Assembly: GCF_000184345.1 (NCBI RefSeq)
Contig: NC_017583.1
Coordinates: 1,612,001 to 1,676,000, forward strand
From: Spirochaeta thermophila DSM 6578
GTDB taxonomy: Bacteria > Spirochaetota > Spirochaetia > Winmispirales > Winmispiraceae
DNA length: 64,000 bases
Reading direction: 5' to 3'
Position numbers and translations under genes: made by a program. Positions 8,817 to 17,938 of this stretch are shown in pieces (the stretch's first letter is position 1; each line of letters opens with the position of its first letter). The notes beneath the pieces are model-generated. The model saw nothing but the letters and a program-made list of their open reading frames with translations, was not told the DNA's origin and searched no databases.

Positions 8817-8845
8817 TGGATACCAGAGAGGGGCCAGCTCGGCAA
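8817..8845 (-). promoter_or_regulatory. promoter of the RsmJ-like gene
   Basis: Minus strand TTGCCG (8845-8840), 17 bp, TATCCA (8822-8817). The -10 ends eight bases before the ATG at 8808, implying a nearly leaderless mRNA, although GAGGG directly abuts the ATG. Confidence 0.35.
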
Positions 8846-8899
8846 GGCCGGTCCCTCCTCGGGCAGAGGGGACCGCACGTATCGCCTACCCGGTCCTCC

Positions 8900-8928
8900 T
8901 TGACAAACCCCCCTCCTCCTCCTACTGT
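8900..8928 (+). promoter_or_regulatory. strong promoter of the PBP gene, nearly leaderless
   Basis: A consensus TTGACA (8900-8905), 17 bp, then TACTGT (8923-8928). Only eight bases separate the -10 from the ATG at 8937, and no Shine-Dalgarno sequence is present in them. Confidence 0.65.
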
Positions 8929-8936
8929 CTCTACGT

Positions 8937-11471
8937 ATGGGTGTGCAGCGCTCCACTCTGTTCCTCAACGTACTCATAGGCGTGCTCCTCCTCTGGTCGA
9001 TCGGCACGGGCATAGGGGTGGGTCTCGCCCTCGCCGGAACCCTCAACATCGAGCACTTCTACGACGTGGGAAGGAGCAAGGTGGCGCTGCCGAGCAAGGT
9101 CCTCGACGTGAAGGACCGGCTCATCACCGAGTTCTTCTCACACGAGAAGCGGGAGATCGTCTCCATAGAGGAACTCCCTCCCCACCTCATCTACGCCCTC
9201 ATCACCCGTGAAGACCAGGAGTTCTTTCGGCACAACGGATTCAGCGTGAGGAACTTCTTCCGTGCCCTCTGGAACATCGTCACCGGTCAATACTTCTCCG
9301 GCGGGAGCACCATCACCCAGCAGGTGGCGGGCTACCTCTACACCGATCGACGGGAGATCACCATCACCAGGAAGCTCAAGGAGTTGTGGTGGGCCTTCCA
9401 GCTCGAACGGAACCTCACGAAGAAGGAAATTCTGGAACTCTACCTGAACACCATGTACTTCGGCGCCGGGACCTACGGCGTGGAGGCCGCATCGCAGTTC
9501 TACTTCGGTCACTCGGCCCGGGAGCTCTCACTCGCCGAATCGGTGATGCTGGTGATCCAGCTCGCGAGCCCCGCGAGGTACTCCCCCATCAACCATCCCG
9601 AGCGGGCAAAGAAGATGCAGTGGACCGTTCTCCAGGAGATGGTGCGGCTGGGGTATGCCACCGAGGAGGAAGCCAAGGCATCGTTCGACGAGTTCTGGCG
9701 CAACTTCGACTACACCCGTCCCCAGAACACCTCGGCCTTCTTCGAACGCGAGGACAGGGCCCCGTACTTCTCGGAGTACGTGCGACAGCAGCTCGAAGAG
9801 CGGCTCCTTGGAACCTTCAACATCTACACCGATGGTTTCGTGATCCACACCACCCTCAACCTCGACTTCCAGGAAAAGGCCGACAGGTACATGCAGGAAG
9901 GATTCGCCCGGGTGAATGCGGTCTACCGGTCGAACAGGTCCCGGGCCAGGTCCAAGGCCGAGCAGGAGTTCATCCCGGTGCTCGACATGCTCTCCCTGGC
10001 CTTCGACCTCCCTGAGATCGCCGCGGGCGAGAAGCGCCGCATGCAGGACGCGAAGCAGTACGCCATGGACAACCTCTTCCCCGTGCTGGAGATGAGCACC
10101 AATCTCTTCGACATACAGGAGCTCGCCACCCCCATCGAGCGTGAAAACCGGAAGCGCCAGCAGGAGCGGGGTCGCACGAGGGTCGAAGGGGCACTCATCA
10201 CCCTCGAGAACGATACGGGTTACATCCTCGCCATGGTCGGAGGAAGCTCGTTCGAACAGATCAACCAGTTCAACCGCGCGGTCCAGGCCAAGGTGCAGCC
10301 CGGTTCCTCGTTCAAGCCACTCTACTACTCGGCGGCGATCGACTCCAGGAAGTTCACGCCCGCCACCCTCATCTACGACGCACCCGTGGTCTTCTGGAAC
10401 GACGACGGCACACCGTACACCCCTCTCAACTACCGGGGCGAGTGGAAGGGCTACGTGACCGTGAGGGAGGCACTCTCCCACTCGATGAACGTCCCCTCCC
10501 TCAAGGTGCTCGACGCCATCGGGTTCGACTCGGCGATCGAACGGGCGGCCCTCCTCCTGGGGATCTCCGACCCGACCGAGATCGCCCGGACCTTCCCCCG
10601 GAAGTATCCCCTGGGCCTGGGCGTGATTACCGTCTCCCCCATACAGATGGCACGGGCCTACGCGGTGTTCGCAAGCGGCGGCAAGGAGGTGACCCCCCTC
10701 GCCATCCGCTACGTGGAGGACCGCAACGGGAGGATCGTGCTCGAACCGGAAAAGGAGCTCCGCGAGGAGCAGAAGCGCAAGGGGGACGCCATCTATCTCA
10801 TCAGCCCCCAGACCGCCTACATCATGACGAGCCTGCTCCAGAGCACGGTGGAGGAGGGAACCCTCCGGTACGCCCGTCAGCTCGTGGGAGGGTTTCCCAT
10901 GCCCATGGCCGGCAAGACGGGTACCACGCAGAACTGGTCCGACGTATGGACCGTGGGTTTCTCCCCCTACTTCACCACGGCCGTCTGGTTCGGCTTCGAC
11001 CAGCCCGGCAACTCCCTCGGCGTCAACCAGACGGGAGCGGTCACCGCAGGTCCGGTGTGGGCCCGCTACATGAAGGCCATCCACGAGGACCTGCCGGCCA
11101 AGGACTTCCCCAAACCCTCACGGGGGATCGTGGAAGTGGAGGTGACCGAGCACGGGCTGCTGCCCCCACCCGGCTACACGGGCGAAGTCCGCACGGAGGT
11201 CTTCCTCACCGGCACGGAACCCAAGGAATTCGACAGCATCGTGGAGTTCGAGCAGGAGCGGGATCAGATCCTGGAATCGAAACTCTTCGACTCCCTCCTG
11301 GTGCAGGACACGCCGGACGAGCTGCCCCTCTCCATCGGGATAGAACTCGATCCGGAGATCAGGAACCTCATGGAGAGTCTGGATGCCGGACCGTCCGCCA
11401 CCCCCGGCGGAGGGATCGCGCCGACGCCGCAGGAGGAGCTGGACCTCTCCTCCAATCCCTTGCTCGACTAA
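8937..11471 (+). CDS. class A penicillin-binding protein (PBP1A type)
   Basis: An 844-residue bifunctional peptidoglycan synthase. An N-terminal membrane anchor (about residues 8-33) precedes a GT51 glycosyltransferase domain with REDQEFFRHNG (catalytic Glu92) and GGSTITQQ (122-129). The transpeptidase domain has SSFK (S457, K460), SMN (516-518) and KTGTT (660-664). It polymerises and cross-links glycan strands at the outer face of the inner membrane. The C-terminal tail (about residues 780-844) is acidic and low in complexity. The ATG has no ribosome-binding site, consistent with the promoter lying immediately upstream. Confidence 0.93.
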   Translation: MGVQRSTLFLNVLIGVLLLWSIGTGIGVGLALAGTLNIEHFYDVGRSKVALPSKVLDVKDRLITEFFSHEKREIVSIEELPPHLIYALITREDQEFFRHNGFSVRNFFRALWNIVTGQYFSGGSTITQQVAGYLYTDRREITITRKLKELWWAFQLERNLTKKEILELYLNTMYFGAGTYGVEAASQFYFGHSARELSLAESVMLVIQLASPARYSPINHPERAKKMQWTVLQEMVRLGYATEEEAKASFDEFWRNFDYTRPQNTSAFFEREDRAPYFSEYVRQQLEERLLGTFNIYTDGFVIHTTLNLDFQEKADRYMQEGFARVNAVYRSNRSRARSKAEQEFIPVLDMLSLAFDLPEIAAGEKRRMQDAKQYAMDNLFPVLEMSTNLFDIQELATPIERENRKRQQERGRTRVEGALITLENDTGYILAMVGGSSFEQINQFNRAVQAKVQPGSSFKPLYYSAAIDSRKFTPATLIYDAPVVFWNDDGTPYTPLNYRGEWKGYVTVREALSHSMNVPSLKVLDAIGFDSAIERAALLLGISDPTEIARTFPRKYPLGLGVITVSPIQMARAYAVFASGGKEVTPLAIRYVEDRNGRIVLEPEKELREEQKRKGDAIYLISPQTAYIMTSLLQSTVEEGTLRYARQLVGGFPMPMAGKTGTTQNWSDVWTVGFSPYFTTAVWFGFDQPGNSLGVNQTGAVTAGPVWARYMKAIHEDLPAKDFPKPSRGIVEVEVTEHGLLPPPGYTGEVRTEVFLTGTEPKEFDSIVEFEQERDQILESKLFDSLLVQDTPDELPLSIGIELDPEIRNLMESLDAGPSATPGGGIAPTPQEELDLSSNPLLD

Positions 11472-11517
11472 GCCTTTCCACAATGGAGATTTTTTGATAG
11501 TTTGTACCTAGAAGCGT

Positions 11518-11922
11518 ATGCAAGTGGATATCGGACGGATAAGGATCCCCAAGCGGATACGAAAGGATGTGGGTGACCTCTCTCCGCTCAAAGAGAGCAT
11601 GAAGAAGCACGGTCTCCTCCACCCCATCATCATCTCCCGGGACTTCGATCTCATCGCAGGCTATCGGAGGCTGAGGGCCGCACAGGAACTCGGGTGGAAG
11701 ACCATCGAGGTACGGATCGTGCCGATCGACGACGAGATGGGGATGCGGGAGCTGGAGATGGAGGAGAACACCACCCGGAAACAGCTCTCCCTCCAGGAGG
11801 AGACCGACGGCTATCTCCTCCTCAACGCACTCGAGCACCCCTCCCTCTGGATGCGGATCCGGCTCTGGTTCAGGAGACTCTGGCGGGCCGTCCGCAGGTG
11901 GTGGGAGAAGAGGAGGGGATGA
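11518..11922 (+). CDS. small ParB/sulfiredoxin-fold domain protein
   Basis: 134 residues. Residues about 1-95 match the ParB N-terminal (ParB/Srx) fold: LSPLKESMKKHGLLHPIII, then DFDLIAGYRRLRAAQELG and the acidic ENTTRKQLS motif, which in ParB/Noc proteins surrounds the CTP-binding pocket. There is no HTH domain. Instead the last 25 residues are Trp- and Arg-rich (WMRIRLWF, RRLWRAVRRWW), which could form an amphipathic membrane- or nucleic-acid-binding helix. It is much shorter than chromosomal ParB (about 280 residues), so it is not the partition protein. It ends one base before the convergent pyrBI stop. Confidence 0.75.
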   Translation: MQVDIGRIRIPKRIRKDVGDLSPLKESMKKHGLLHPIIISRDFDLIAGYRRLRAAQELGWKTIEVRIVPIDDEMGMRELEMEENTTRKQLSLQEETDGYLLLNALEHPSLWMRIRLWFRRLWRAVRRWWEKRRG

Positions 11923-11923
11923 C

Positions 11924-13498
11924 TCAGCTCCTCCATATGGTCTCGTAGGTGTGCGGTCGTTCACAGTACTTACACACGAAGAGCCCCTCGTCGGAACGGT
12001 GGAACTCCGGGATGACGTGCTCGTGCTGATCGGGGTGTGAGATACAGTCCTCGTTGGTGCAGGAGATCTCCTCGAAGTTGTAGATACGTGGGGGCATCCC
12101 TATACGGAACTTCCGTTCGACCCGCCCCTCCTTGATGATGTTGAGGGTGCATCCGGGGGCAATGGCCCCGAGCATCTTGATGTGAGGTCTGTCGAAGGAG
12201 AGGACGTCGGGGAGGGAGATGATGCCCTTGTGCTCTCCCGTGCGATGGGACTTGTAGACGCCGTGCGAGCTGATGCAGTCGAGCCTGAGGATCCGCCGGA
12301 TCTTGTCGACCTGGTCCCAGATGGACGCAGGATCCTTGCCCATCCCGATGTGGTCGATGACGATCCCGTTCTCCACCGGTTTTATCCCTACCTTGTAGTC
12401 CGGTTTCCGTCGTGGTCGGACCTCGACTTCCTGCACGAAGTCTTCGTTGAAGGTGGGGAGGATGCGAGGTGCACCCTCGAAGTCGTCTCCTATCTTCCCG
12501 GCGACCATGGAGAGGAGTACGGCCCGGGTGAAATAGCCGTTGATCGACTGTCTGTCCCAGCCGTTGAGGGGGGTTGCATCGAGGAAGTGGGGGATGGTGG
12601 GGGTCTCCCTGTGCCGCGGGAGGGGATGGTAGAACCGCGTTCCCTTCGGCAGGAGGTCCATGAACTCCTTCCTGAAGGTGACGGCCTTCCTCAGCATGGG
12701 GGCCTTCTCGAGGATGTGTTCACCCATCCGCTCGAGCTGGAGCCGGGTGAAGTACCAGATGGGGGCGATGTTCCGCTGGGAGAGGTAGGCATCGATCGAA
12801 GGGAAGCTCCGCACGGTGAAGCCTGCGAGCTCCATCTTGCGCACGTAGTGTTCGGGCATGGCGAGGTCATCGGGAGCGATGAGATCGACCTCCACCTGCC
12901 GGAAGACCTTGAGGCCGTCGACCTTGGAGTGGACGGTACGACCGTGGAAGAGGTCTCCCACCAGGGCGATGTGGATCCCGCTCCTGTCCCATCCCAGGTG
13001 TTCGAGGAACGAGAACTCGTCGAGGAACTCCTGGGTGGGGTGCTCGTGTTTGCCGTCACCTCCGTTGATAAAGGCCACGAGGTCCCTGCCGACGTCGCGG
13101 GCGTAGGCGCCCACGGCCTGCTCGAGCCACCTGCAGAGGCCCTCCTGACGGGAACGCGTGACCACGATGGTGCGTTTACTGTAGCCCACGAGCATCTTCA
13201 CGGTGTCGGTGATGCTCTCCTTCTTGTTGAAGGAGGAGCTCAGGACGTTGAAGTCGTTGACCTTCACCCCATGGAAGAGGGCGGCGTTCCGGAACGATTC
13301 CTTGGTCCTCGTGCTGTCCTCCAGAAAGAAGAGGTACACCGCCATGGAAGGGTCTTCGATACGGAACTTCGAGATGTCCCCGCCTTTTTCGAAGCCCTCT
13401 TTGAACTCCCGGGCCTTGGTGTAGAGGTAGTACTGCTCGTCCACCGAGAGATCCCGTACCGTGGCGATGGTCCTTCCCCTGAAGGGATGCTCGCTCAT
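11924..13498 (-). CDS. pyrB: aspartate carbamoyltransferase, fused catalytic-regulatory chain
   Basis: A 524-residue PyrB-PyrI fusion. The catalytic part (about residues 1-350) condenses carbamoyl phosphate and aspartate in pyrimidine synthesis; the carbamoyl-phosphate motif is DSTRTK (residues 61-66) and HPTQEFLDE follows. The C-terminal part (about 370-524) is a PyrI-type regulatory domain with its four zinc cysteines (480, 485, 509, 512). Separate PyrB and PyrI chains are usual in enterobacteria, while fused chains occur in Thermotoga and some spirochaetes. I chose the ATG at 13498 because GAGGAGG precedes it; an in-frame start at 13531 lacks one. Confidence 0.92.
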   Translation of the reverse strand: MSEHPFRGRTIATVRDLSVDEQYYLYTKAREFKEGFEKGGDISKFRIEDPSMAVYLFFLEDSTRTKESFRNAALFHGVKVNDFNVLSSSFNKKESITDTVKMLVGYSKRTIVVTRSRQEGLCRWLEQAVGAYARDVGRDLVAFINGGDGKHEHPTQEFLDEFSFLEHLGWDRSGIHIALVGDLFHGRTVHSKVDGLKVFRQVEVDLIAPDDLAMPEHYVRKMELAGFTVRSFPSIDAYLSQRNIAPIWYFTRLQLERMGEHILEKAPMLRKAVTFRKEFMDLLPKGTRFYHPLPRHRETPTIPHFLDATPLNGWDRQSINGYFTRAVLLSMVAGKIGDDFEGAPRILPTFNEDFVQEVEVRPRRKPDYKVGIKPVENGIVIDHIGMGKDPASIWDQVDKIRRILRLDCISSHGVYKSHRTGEHKGIISLPDVLSFDRPHIKMLGAIAPGCTLNIIKEGRVERKFRIGMPPRIYNFEEISCTNEDCISHPDQHEHVIPEFHRSDEGLFVCKYCERPHTYETIWRS

Positions 13499-13533
13499 AG
13501 GTCCTCCTCGTGAGTGGGTGTGGTCCGGCACCG

Positions 13534-13563
13534 AGTATGCAGCATCTGCAGGGTGAGGGTCAA
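13534..13563 (-). promoter_or_regulatory. possible pyrBI promoter
   Basis: Minus strand TTGACC (13563-13558), 18 bp, CATACT (13539-13534), about 35 bp before the pyrBI ATG. Confidence 0.4.
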
Positions 13564-13573
13564 CGTCGGTCCC

Positions 13574-15139
13574 TCACTCCGTGCTCAGGCTCGAGAGTGA
13601 GACCTCGATGATCCTCCCGTCGGGCCGCTGGAGAAAGAGGCTCGTGGGTGTGAAGGTGAAGCTCGTGTAGGGTGCCACTTCCTCCCTGGTGTAGGCAAGC
13701 CGAACGAGGTTCTGGTCGAACCGGCCTACGTGCCACCTCCCCTCTTTCTGGAACACGGCATAGACGTTGCCCTCGTGTACTTCGATGAGGCTCTGGATGC
13801 TCACCGGGTCGGCGCATTCCCTCAGGATGTCGAGGGTGCGGGCGTCGACGAGGGTGAGGGTGCCGGTGGTTCCGTCCCGGGGCACGATCACGAGGTAGCC
13901 TCCGGAGAAGGGGACGGGGGTCCTCCCCACGATGGTGAGGCCCGCCCCTGCGACCGGCTCGTAGGTGGTGGTGTCAAGGAGGAGGAACCTGCTCTTCATG
14001 AGGCCCTCGGGATCGGTCACCTCTACCACGGGGACGCGCTCGGGTGCGGCTTCGGCCTGCTGGGCCATGACCTTCTCCTGGTCGCGGGCGATGTCCTCGC
14101 GCTCACGTTTCACGGCCTCTTCCTTCTTCTCGATTTCGATCTCTTTCCGGGCGATCTCGGTCTTCTCCTCCTCTATCCGGGTCTCTTTCTCGGCGGTCTC
14201 CTCCTCCATCCGGGCGATCTCGGCTTCCTTCTCCTCCACGGCCCGTTTCTCCTCGAGGGCCTGTCGTTCCTCTTCGCTCCCGGGGGGTGCCTGGGCCAGG
14301 GTCTCCTCCACCCGTGCCTTCTCCTGCTCGAGGGTCTGCTTCTGGGCTTCGAGGACGGCCTTCTCTTCCGCGAGTCGTGTCTCCTCTTCGGTCACCTCCT
14401 GCTTCTGGGCCTCGAGGGCGGCCTTCTCTTCTTCTATCTGTTTCTCCTTGATCTCGACCATCTCCTTGCGTTCCGGGATGGCCTTGTCCTCCCTGGTCTT
14501 GAGCTCCTGGATGACCTCGGGGCCGGTGAGGGCCTGGGTCTCTACGGCGGTGATGTCCGTGCGGGCCGCTCCTTCGGAGAGGGGGATGACGATCTGGCTT
14601 CCCCCGGGCCAGTCGCGGTAGTGTCGCGAGAGGCCGACGGTGTCGGTCCTGAGGTGCCGGACCACCACGGGTTTGTACATTTCCTGGAAGTACGTGATGT
14701 TGCCCCTGAGCACTGCGTTGTAGATGGTGATGAAGAAGGCGAGGGTGGCGGCGTCCTCCGGGCTATAGCCGTAGGCTTCCTGGAGGTATCCCGAGATGAT
14801 GCGTCTGAGGTTGAGGATGTGGTCCACACGGGCCGAGGGGAGGATCTCCATGATGTCGGCGTCGAGTCCTACCGGGGTGGCCGGATCGACGGCGTGGATG
14901 ATGCGGTACTTGCCCGCGTAGTCGGCGGTGAAGGGCGCAGTGTAGTCCCTCCCACCGGCGAGGGCGATGCCGATCCCTCTGATCTGTTCGATGGTCTCGA
15001 TCTTCTCGTGCGGGCCTTCGTAGTTGACGAAGGTGACCTCCGCATCCCGGTAGGCCTCGAGTTCGTCGCGGGCGACTTCGAGGGGTGCGAGGGGCATGGC
15101 GAGAAGGAGCCCTAGGAAGAGGGCGGTGATGCGTCTCAT
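13574..15139 (-). CDS. P83/100-family coiled-coil protein
   Basis: A 521-residue exported protein with an N-terminal signal peptide (MRRITALFLGLLLAMP). A folded N-terminal domain (about residues 25-195) precedes a long Glu/Lys-rich coiled coil (about 205-355, with repeats such as IEEEKTEIARKEIEIEKKEE). A C-terminal beta-rich domain follows (about 370-521). This order is typical of the spirochaetal P83/100 family, known as major antigens in Borrelia; the biochemical role is unknown. The ATG has AAAGGAGG before it and overlaps the upstream beta-propeller gene by 4 nt, so the two are one operon. Confidence 0.85.
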   Translation of the reverse strand: MRRITALFLGLLLAMPLAPLEVARDELEAYRDAEVTFVNYEGPHEKIETIEQIRGIGIALAGGRDYTAPFTADYAGKYRIIHAVDPATPVGLDADIMEILPSARVDHILNLRRIISGYLQEAYGYSPEDAATLAFFITIYNAVLRGNITYFQEMYKPVVVRHLRTDTVGLSRHYRDWPGGSQIVIPLSEGAARTDITAVETQALTGPEVIQELKTREDKAIPERKEMVEIKEKQIEEEKAALEAQKQEVTEEETRLAEEKAVLEAQKQTLEQEKARVEETLAQAPPGSEEERQALEEKRAVEEKEAEIARMEEETAEKETRIEEEKTEIARKEIEIEKKEEAVKREREDIARDQEKVMAQQAEAAPERVPVVEVTDPEGLMKSRFLLLDTTTYEPVAGAGLTIVGRTPVPFSGGYLVIVPRDGTTGTLTLVDARTLDILRECADPVSIQSLIEVHEGNVYAVFQKEGRWHVGRFDQNLVRLAYTREEVAPYTSFTFTPTSLFLQRPDGRIIEVSLSSLSTE

Positions 15140-16833
15140 GGGGCCTCCTTTTCCTGGTGGGTGAGTATGTCAAGCGCGGCCCTGCGGACGGCCGCGGGAT
15201 ACGGTCCTGTGGCGAGCTGGTGCGCGAGTCTCATGGCCTTCTCCACACCTTCCCTCCCCCTATTATACTCCACAATGCGTGAGAGTGCACCTACAAATTC
15301 GTCGAGTACGGCGGTGAGGGTGGTGCGGGGGAGTCTGTGGAGCAGGGTCTCGAGCCGGTCGGTGAGGGTGCCGTCGGGATCGAGGGGGAAGGCGGCCACC
15401 GCGGCGAGCAGGGCTTCGACGGGTTCGGGGAGGGTCTCGTACGAGAGTCCCGAGAGGATCCGGGGGAGGGCGGCGGGGTCTCCGGTGCGGGCCAGGAGGA
15501 GGTAGGCGCGGGCGCGTACCGGGCTGTGGGTGCAGGTGGTGCGGGGGTCTCCCATGCCCCCCAGGGCGAGCTCCTGGAGGAGGGGGATGAGATAGTCGAG
15601 GGTCTCGAGGGTCCGGTCTCCTTCGAGGAGACGTTCGATGAGGGAGAGGGCCCTGAGGTTGTCCTCGACGTCCGAGGAGGTGGCGAGTCTGCGGAGGGTC
15701 CGGTAGCGGGGATCGTCCTCCCACCAGGGGGGGATGGCGGGGCCTCGGGTGAGGGAGGCGGTGCCGGCGGCAGGGCCGCGTTCATGGGCCCAGAGGGGCG
15801 AGGGGCGAAGGGGTGTCGGGAGGGCGTAGAGGAGCCAGTCGCTGGTGGTGAGGAGGATGCGTCCCTGTTCGGTGAGGAGGAGATGGAGGGGGGTGCCGCG
15901 ATAGGGGATGGGGGGGGCGGGTGTGAGGTCGGTGAGGGTGTGGTCGGGGGCGAGGGCGAGGATGCGACCGTCGCGCGTGGCGAGGAGGAGGGTGCCGTCG
16001 GCGGCGAGGGCGGTGAGGGAGGGCGCGATGGGTGTGCGGAGGGTATGGCGGCCGAGGGGGGTGCCGTCTGCATCGAATCGATGGATGGTGCTATCCTGGG
16101 TGATCACGGCGATGTGGCCGGGTGCGGTCCGAAGGGCGGGGGCGGCGCCGGGGGTGAGGGGACGGGTCCAAAGCGGGGTCCCGGTGGGGTCGAACTGGGT
16201 GAGGGACCGCGCGGTGAGGAGGAGGGGGCCCGTCCGGGGGGTGGGGACGAGGGCGAGGGGGGAGGCCTCGAGGGGGATGCGGAAGAGGGTGCGGCCGCCG
16301 GGGGTGAGGGCGATGAGGGTGTCGGGGAGGGCGAGGTAGAGGGGGCCGCCCGCGGTGGCGACGGGGGGAAGTACGGGGTCGGCCGGGAGGGTGCGGCGCC
16401 AGAGGGTGCGGCCGGTGGGGGTGATGCGGGCGAGGGTGCGGGGAGCGGTGAGGGCGTAGAGGGTGCCGGAGGGGAGGACGGCGGGGGGGTGCGGGGGGTG
16501 GAGGGCGAGGGTCCAGAGGGGGGTGCCCGCAGGGGTGAGGGCGAGGAGGGTGTGGGGGCGGAGGAGGAGGTAGAGGGGGCCGTGGGGGGGTGAGGCGAGG
16601 AGGGTGTGGGGGCGGGCGGGAAGGGTGGTGGTGCGGAGGGGGGTGCCGGAGAGGGAGAGGAGGATGAGGGTGCGGTCGTCGGTGGCGAGGAGGACGGCGG
16701 CGGGGGAGAGGGGCACGGGGGGGGCGGCCGCGTTCCCGGTGGCGATGTACCACCAGGGGGCGGGTTCCTCGGCGGCAAGGCCGAGGAGGATGAGGAAGAG
16801 GGGGATCCTGCGCAGGACCGACATGTGGTTCAT
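15136..16833 (-). CDS. secreted beta-propeller (PQQ-repeat-like) protein
   Basis: 565 residues with a signal peptide (SVLRRIPLFLILLGLAAEE). From about residue 35 to 345 there are repeated four-strand blades of the PQQ/Trp-docking type, with turns such as TPAGTPLWT, TPTGRTLWR, TPGGRTLFR and DPTGTPLWT. The C-terminal third is helical, HEAT-like. It resembles BamB-like scaffolds but has no lipobox. Codon use is extreme (Leu, Pro, Thr, Ala with C at third positions). Two starts are possible: ATG 16833 with GGAAGGG before it, or ATG 16824. The downstream P83/100 gene overlaps it by 4 nt. Confidence 0.75.
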   Translation of the reverse strand: MNHMSVLRRIPLFLILLGLAAEEPAPWWYIATGNAAAPPVPLSPAAVLLATDDRTLILLSLSGTPLRTTTLPARPHTLLASPPHGPLYLLLRPHTLLALTPAGTPLWTLALHPPHPPAVLPSGTLYALTAPRTLARITPTGRTLWRRTLPADPVLPPVATAGGPLYLALPDTLIALTPGGRTLFRIPLEASPLALVPTPRTGPLLLTARSLTQFDPTGTPLWTRPLTPGAAPALRTAPGHIAVITQDSTIHRFDADGTPLGRHTLRTPIAPSLTALAADGTLLLATRDGRILALAPDHTLTDLTPAPPIPYRGTPLHLLLTEQGRILLTTSDWLLYALPTPLRPSPLWAHERGPAAGTASLTRGPAIPPWWEDDPRYRTLRRLATSSDVEDNLRALSLIERLLEGDRTLETLDYLIPLLQELALGGMGDPRTTCTHSPVRARAYLLLARTGDPAALPRILSGLSYETLPEPVEALLAAVAAFPLDPDGTLTDRLETLLHRLPRTTLTAVLDEFVGALSRIVEYNRGREGVEKAMRLAHQLATGPYPAAVRRAALDILTHQEKEAP

Positions 16834-16866
16834 GGTACCCTTCCGGATGGCCCGGGGCAAGGGGTA

Positions 16867-16894
16867 TTGCCTTTTCCATGGAAACCGGTATCAT
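16867..16894 (+). promoter_or_regulatory. GH5 promoter with a palindromic operator in the spacer
   Basis: TTGCCT (16867-16872), 16 bp, TATCAT (16889-16894). The spacer contains a perfect 12-bp palindrome, TTTCCATGGAAA (16873-16884), placed where a bound repressor would block RNA polymerase. Confidence 0.55.
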
Positions 16895-16921
16895 AGTGGC
16901 ACACAACCACGAGGAGGACGC

Positions 16922-17926
16922 ATGCCCTACTACGGCTTCAACCTGCAGTGGATCTTCTCGCGCGATCCCGAACATCCTTCCCCAGAGCCTGCGGATGAAC
17001 GAGCCCTCGACCTCATCGGGGACTGGGGATTCAACTTCATCCGGATCCCCATGGACTACAGGTTCTGGACGGAGGGATTCGACTACTTCCATCCGGACGA
17101 GCGGGTCCTCGAGCGGATCGACGCCTATATCGAGGCATGCAGGAACCGTGGGTTGCATGTCTCCCTCAACCTTCACCGGGCACCGGGGTACTGCATCAAC
17201 CGTAACGACCTCGAACGCCACAATCTCTGGACAGACCGCGAGGCACAGGATGCATTCGTCTTCCTCTGGGAGGGCTTCGCCCGGAGGTACCGGGACATCC
17301 CGGGAGAGGAGCTGAGCTTCGACCTCCTCAACGAGCCGCCGGAGGAGGGACAGTACGGGTTCACCAGGGAGGTGCACGAGGCCCTCATGAGGCGGACCGT
17401 GGAGGCCGTACGGGCCATCGATCCGGATCGGACCATCGTGATCGACGGGGTGGGCGGCGGCCACCAGGCCATGCCCGAACTCACCGATCTCGGGGTGATC
17501 CACAGCGGGCGGGGGTACCAACCCATGGCCCTGACCCACTACCGTGCCTGGTGGTGGCCCGACCACGAGAAGGTGAAGGAGCGCCCGAACTACCCCGGAC
17601 TCGTCTGGGAGGGAGCGGCCTGGGACAGGGAGACGCTCCGCGTCTTCTACCGCCCCTGGCTCGAGGTGGCCGCCCGAGGGGTGACCGTCCACATAGGGGA
17701 GTTCGGATGCTACAACCAGGTGGAGAACCCTACGGCCCTCCGGTGGTTCGAGGACGTGATCTCCCTCTACCGCGAGTGGGGATGGGGTTACGCCCTCTGG
17801 AACTTCAAGGGGCCCTTCGGCGTGGTGGAGCACGGGAGACCCGGTACGCGGTACGTGGAGATGGGGGGGTACATGGTGGACGTCGACCTCCTTTCGATCC
17901 TCAGGGAGGGTATGCTGAGGTCGTAG
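16922..17926 (+). CDS. intracellular glycoside hydrolase family 5 enzyme
   Basis: A 334-residue TIM-barrel hydrolase of the GH5 (cellulase/mannanase) superfamily. The acid/base glutamate is in LLNEP (Glu138), the nucleophile in HIGEFG (Glu260), and the conserved FIRIPM motif is near residue 39. There is no signal peptide, so it acts in the cytoplasm, presumably on imported oligosaccharides rather than on polymers. I chose the ATG at 16922 because GAGGAGG precedes it. A two-component system and a sugar ABC transporter follow, which fits a catabolic module. Substrate (gluco- or mannooligosaccharide) cannot be told from the sequence. Confidence 0.88.
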   Translation: MPYYGFNLQWIFSRDPEHPSPEPADERALDLIGDWGFNFIRIPMDYRFWTEGFDYFHPDERVLERIDAYIEACRNRGLHVSLNLHRAPGYCINRNDLERHNLWTDREAQDAFVFLWEGFARRYRDIPGEELSFDLLNEPPEEGQYGFTREVHEALMRRTVEAVRAIDPDRTIVIDGVGGGHQAMPELTDLGVIHSGRGYQPMALTHYRAWWWPDHEKVKERPNYPGLVWEGAAWDRETLRVFYRPWLEVAARGVTVHIGEFGCYNQVENPTALRWFEDVISLYREWGWGYALWNFKGPFGVVEHGRPGTRYVEMGGYMVDVDLLSILREGMLRS

Positions 17927-17938
17927 TGCACGTCTTCG

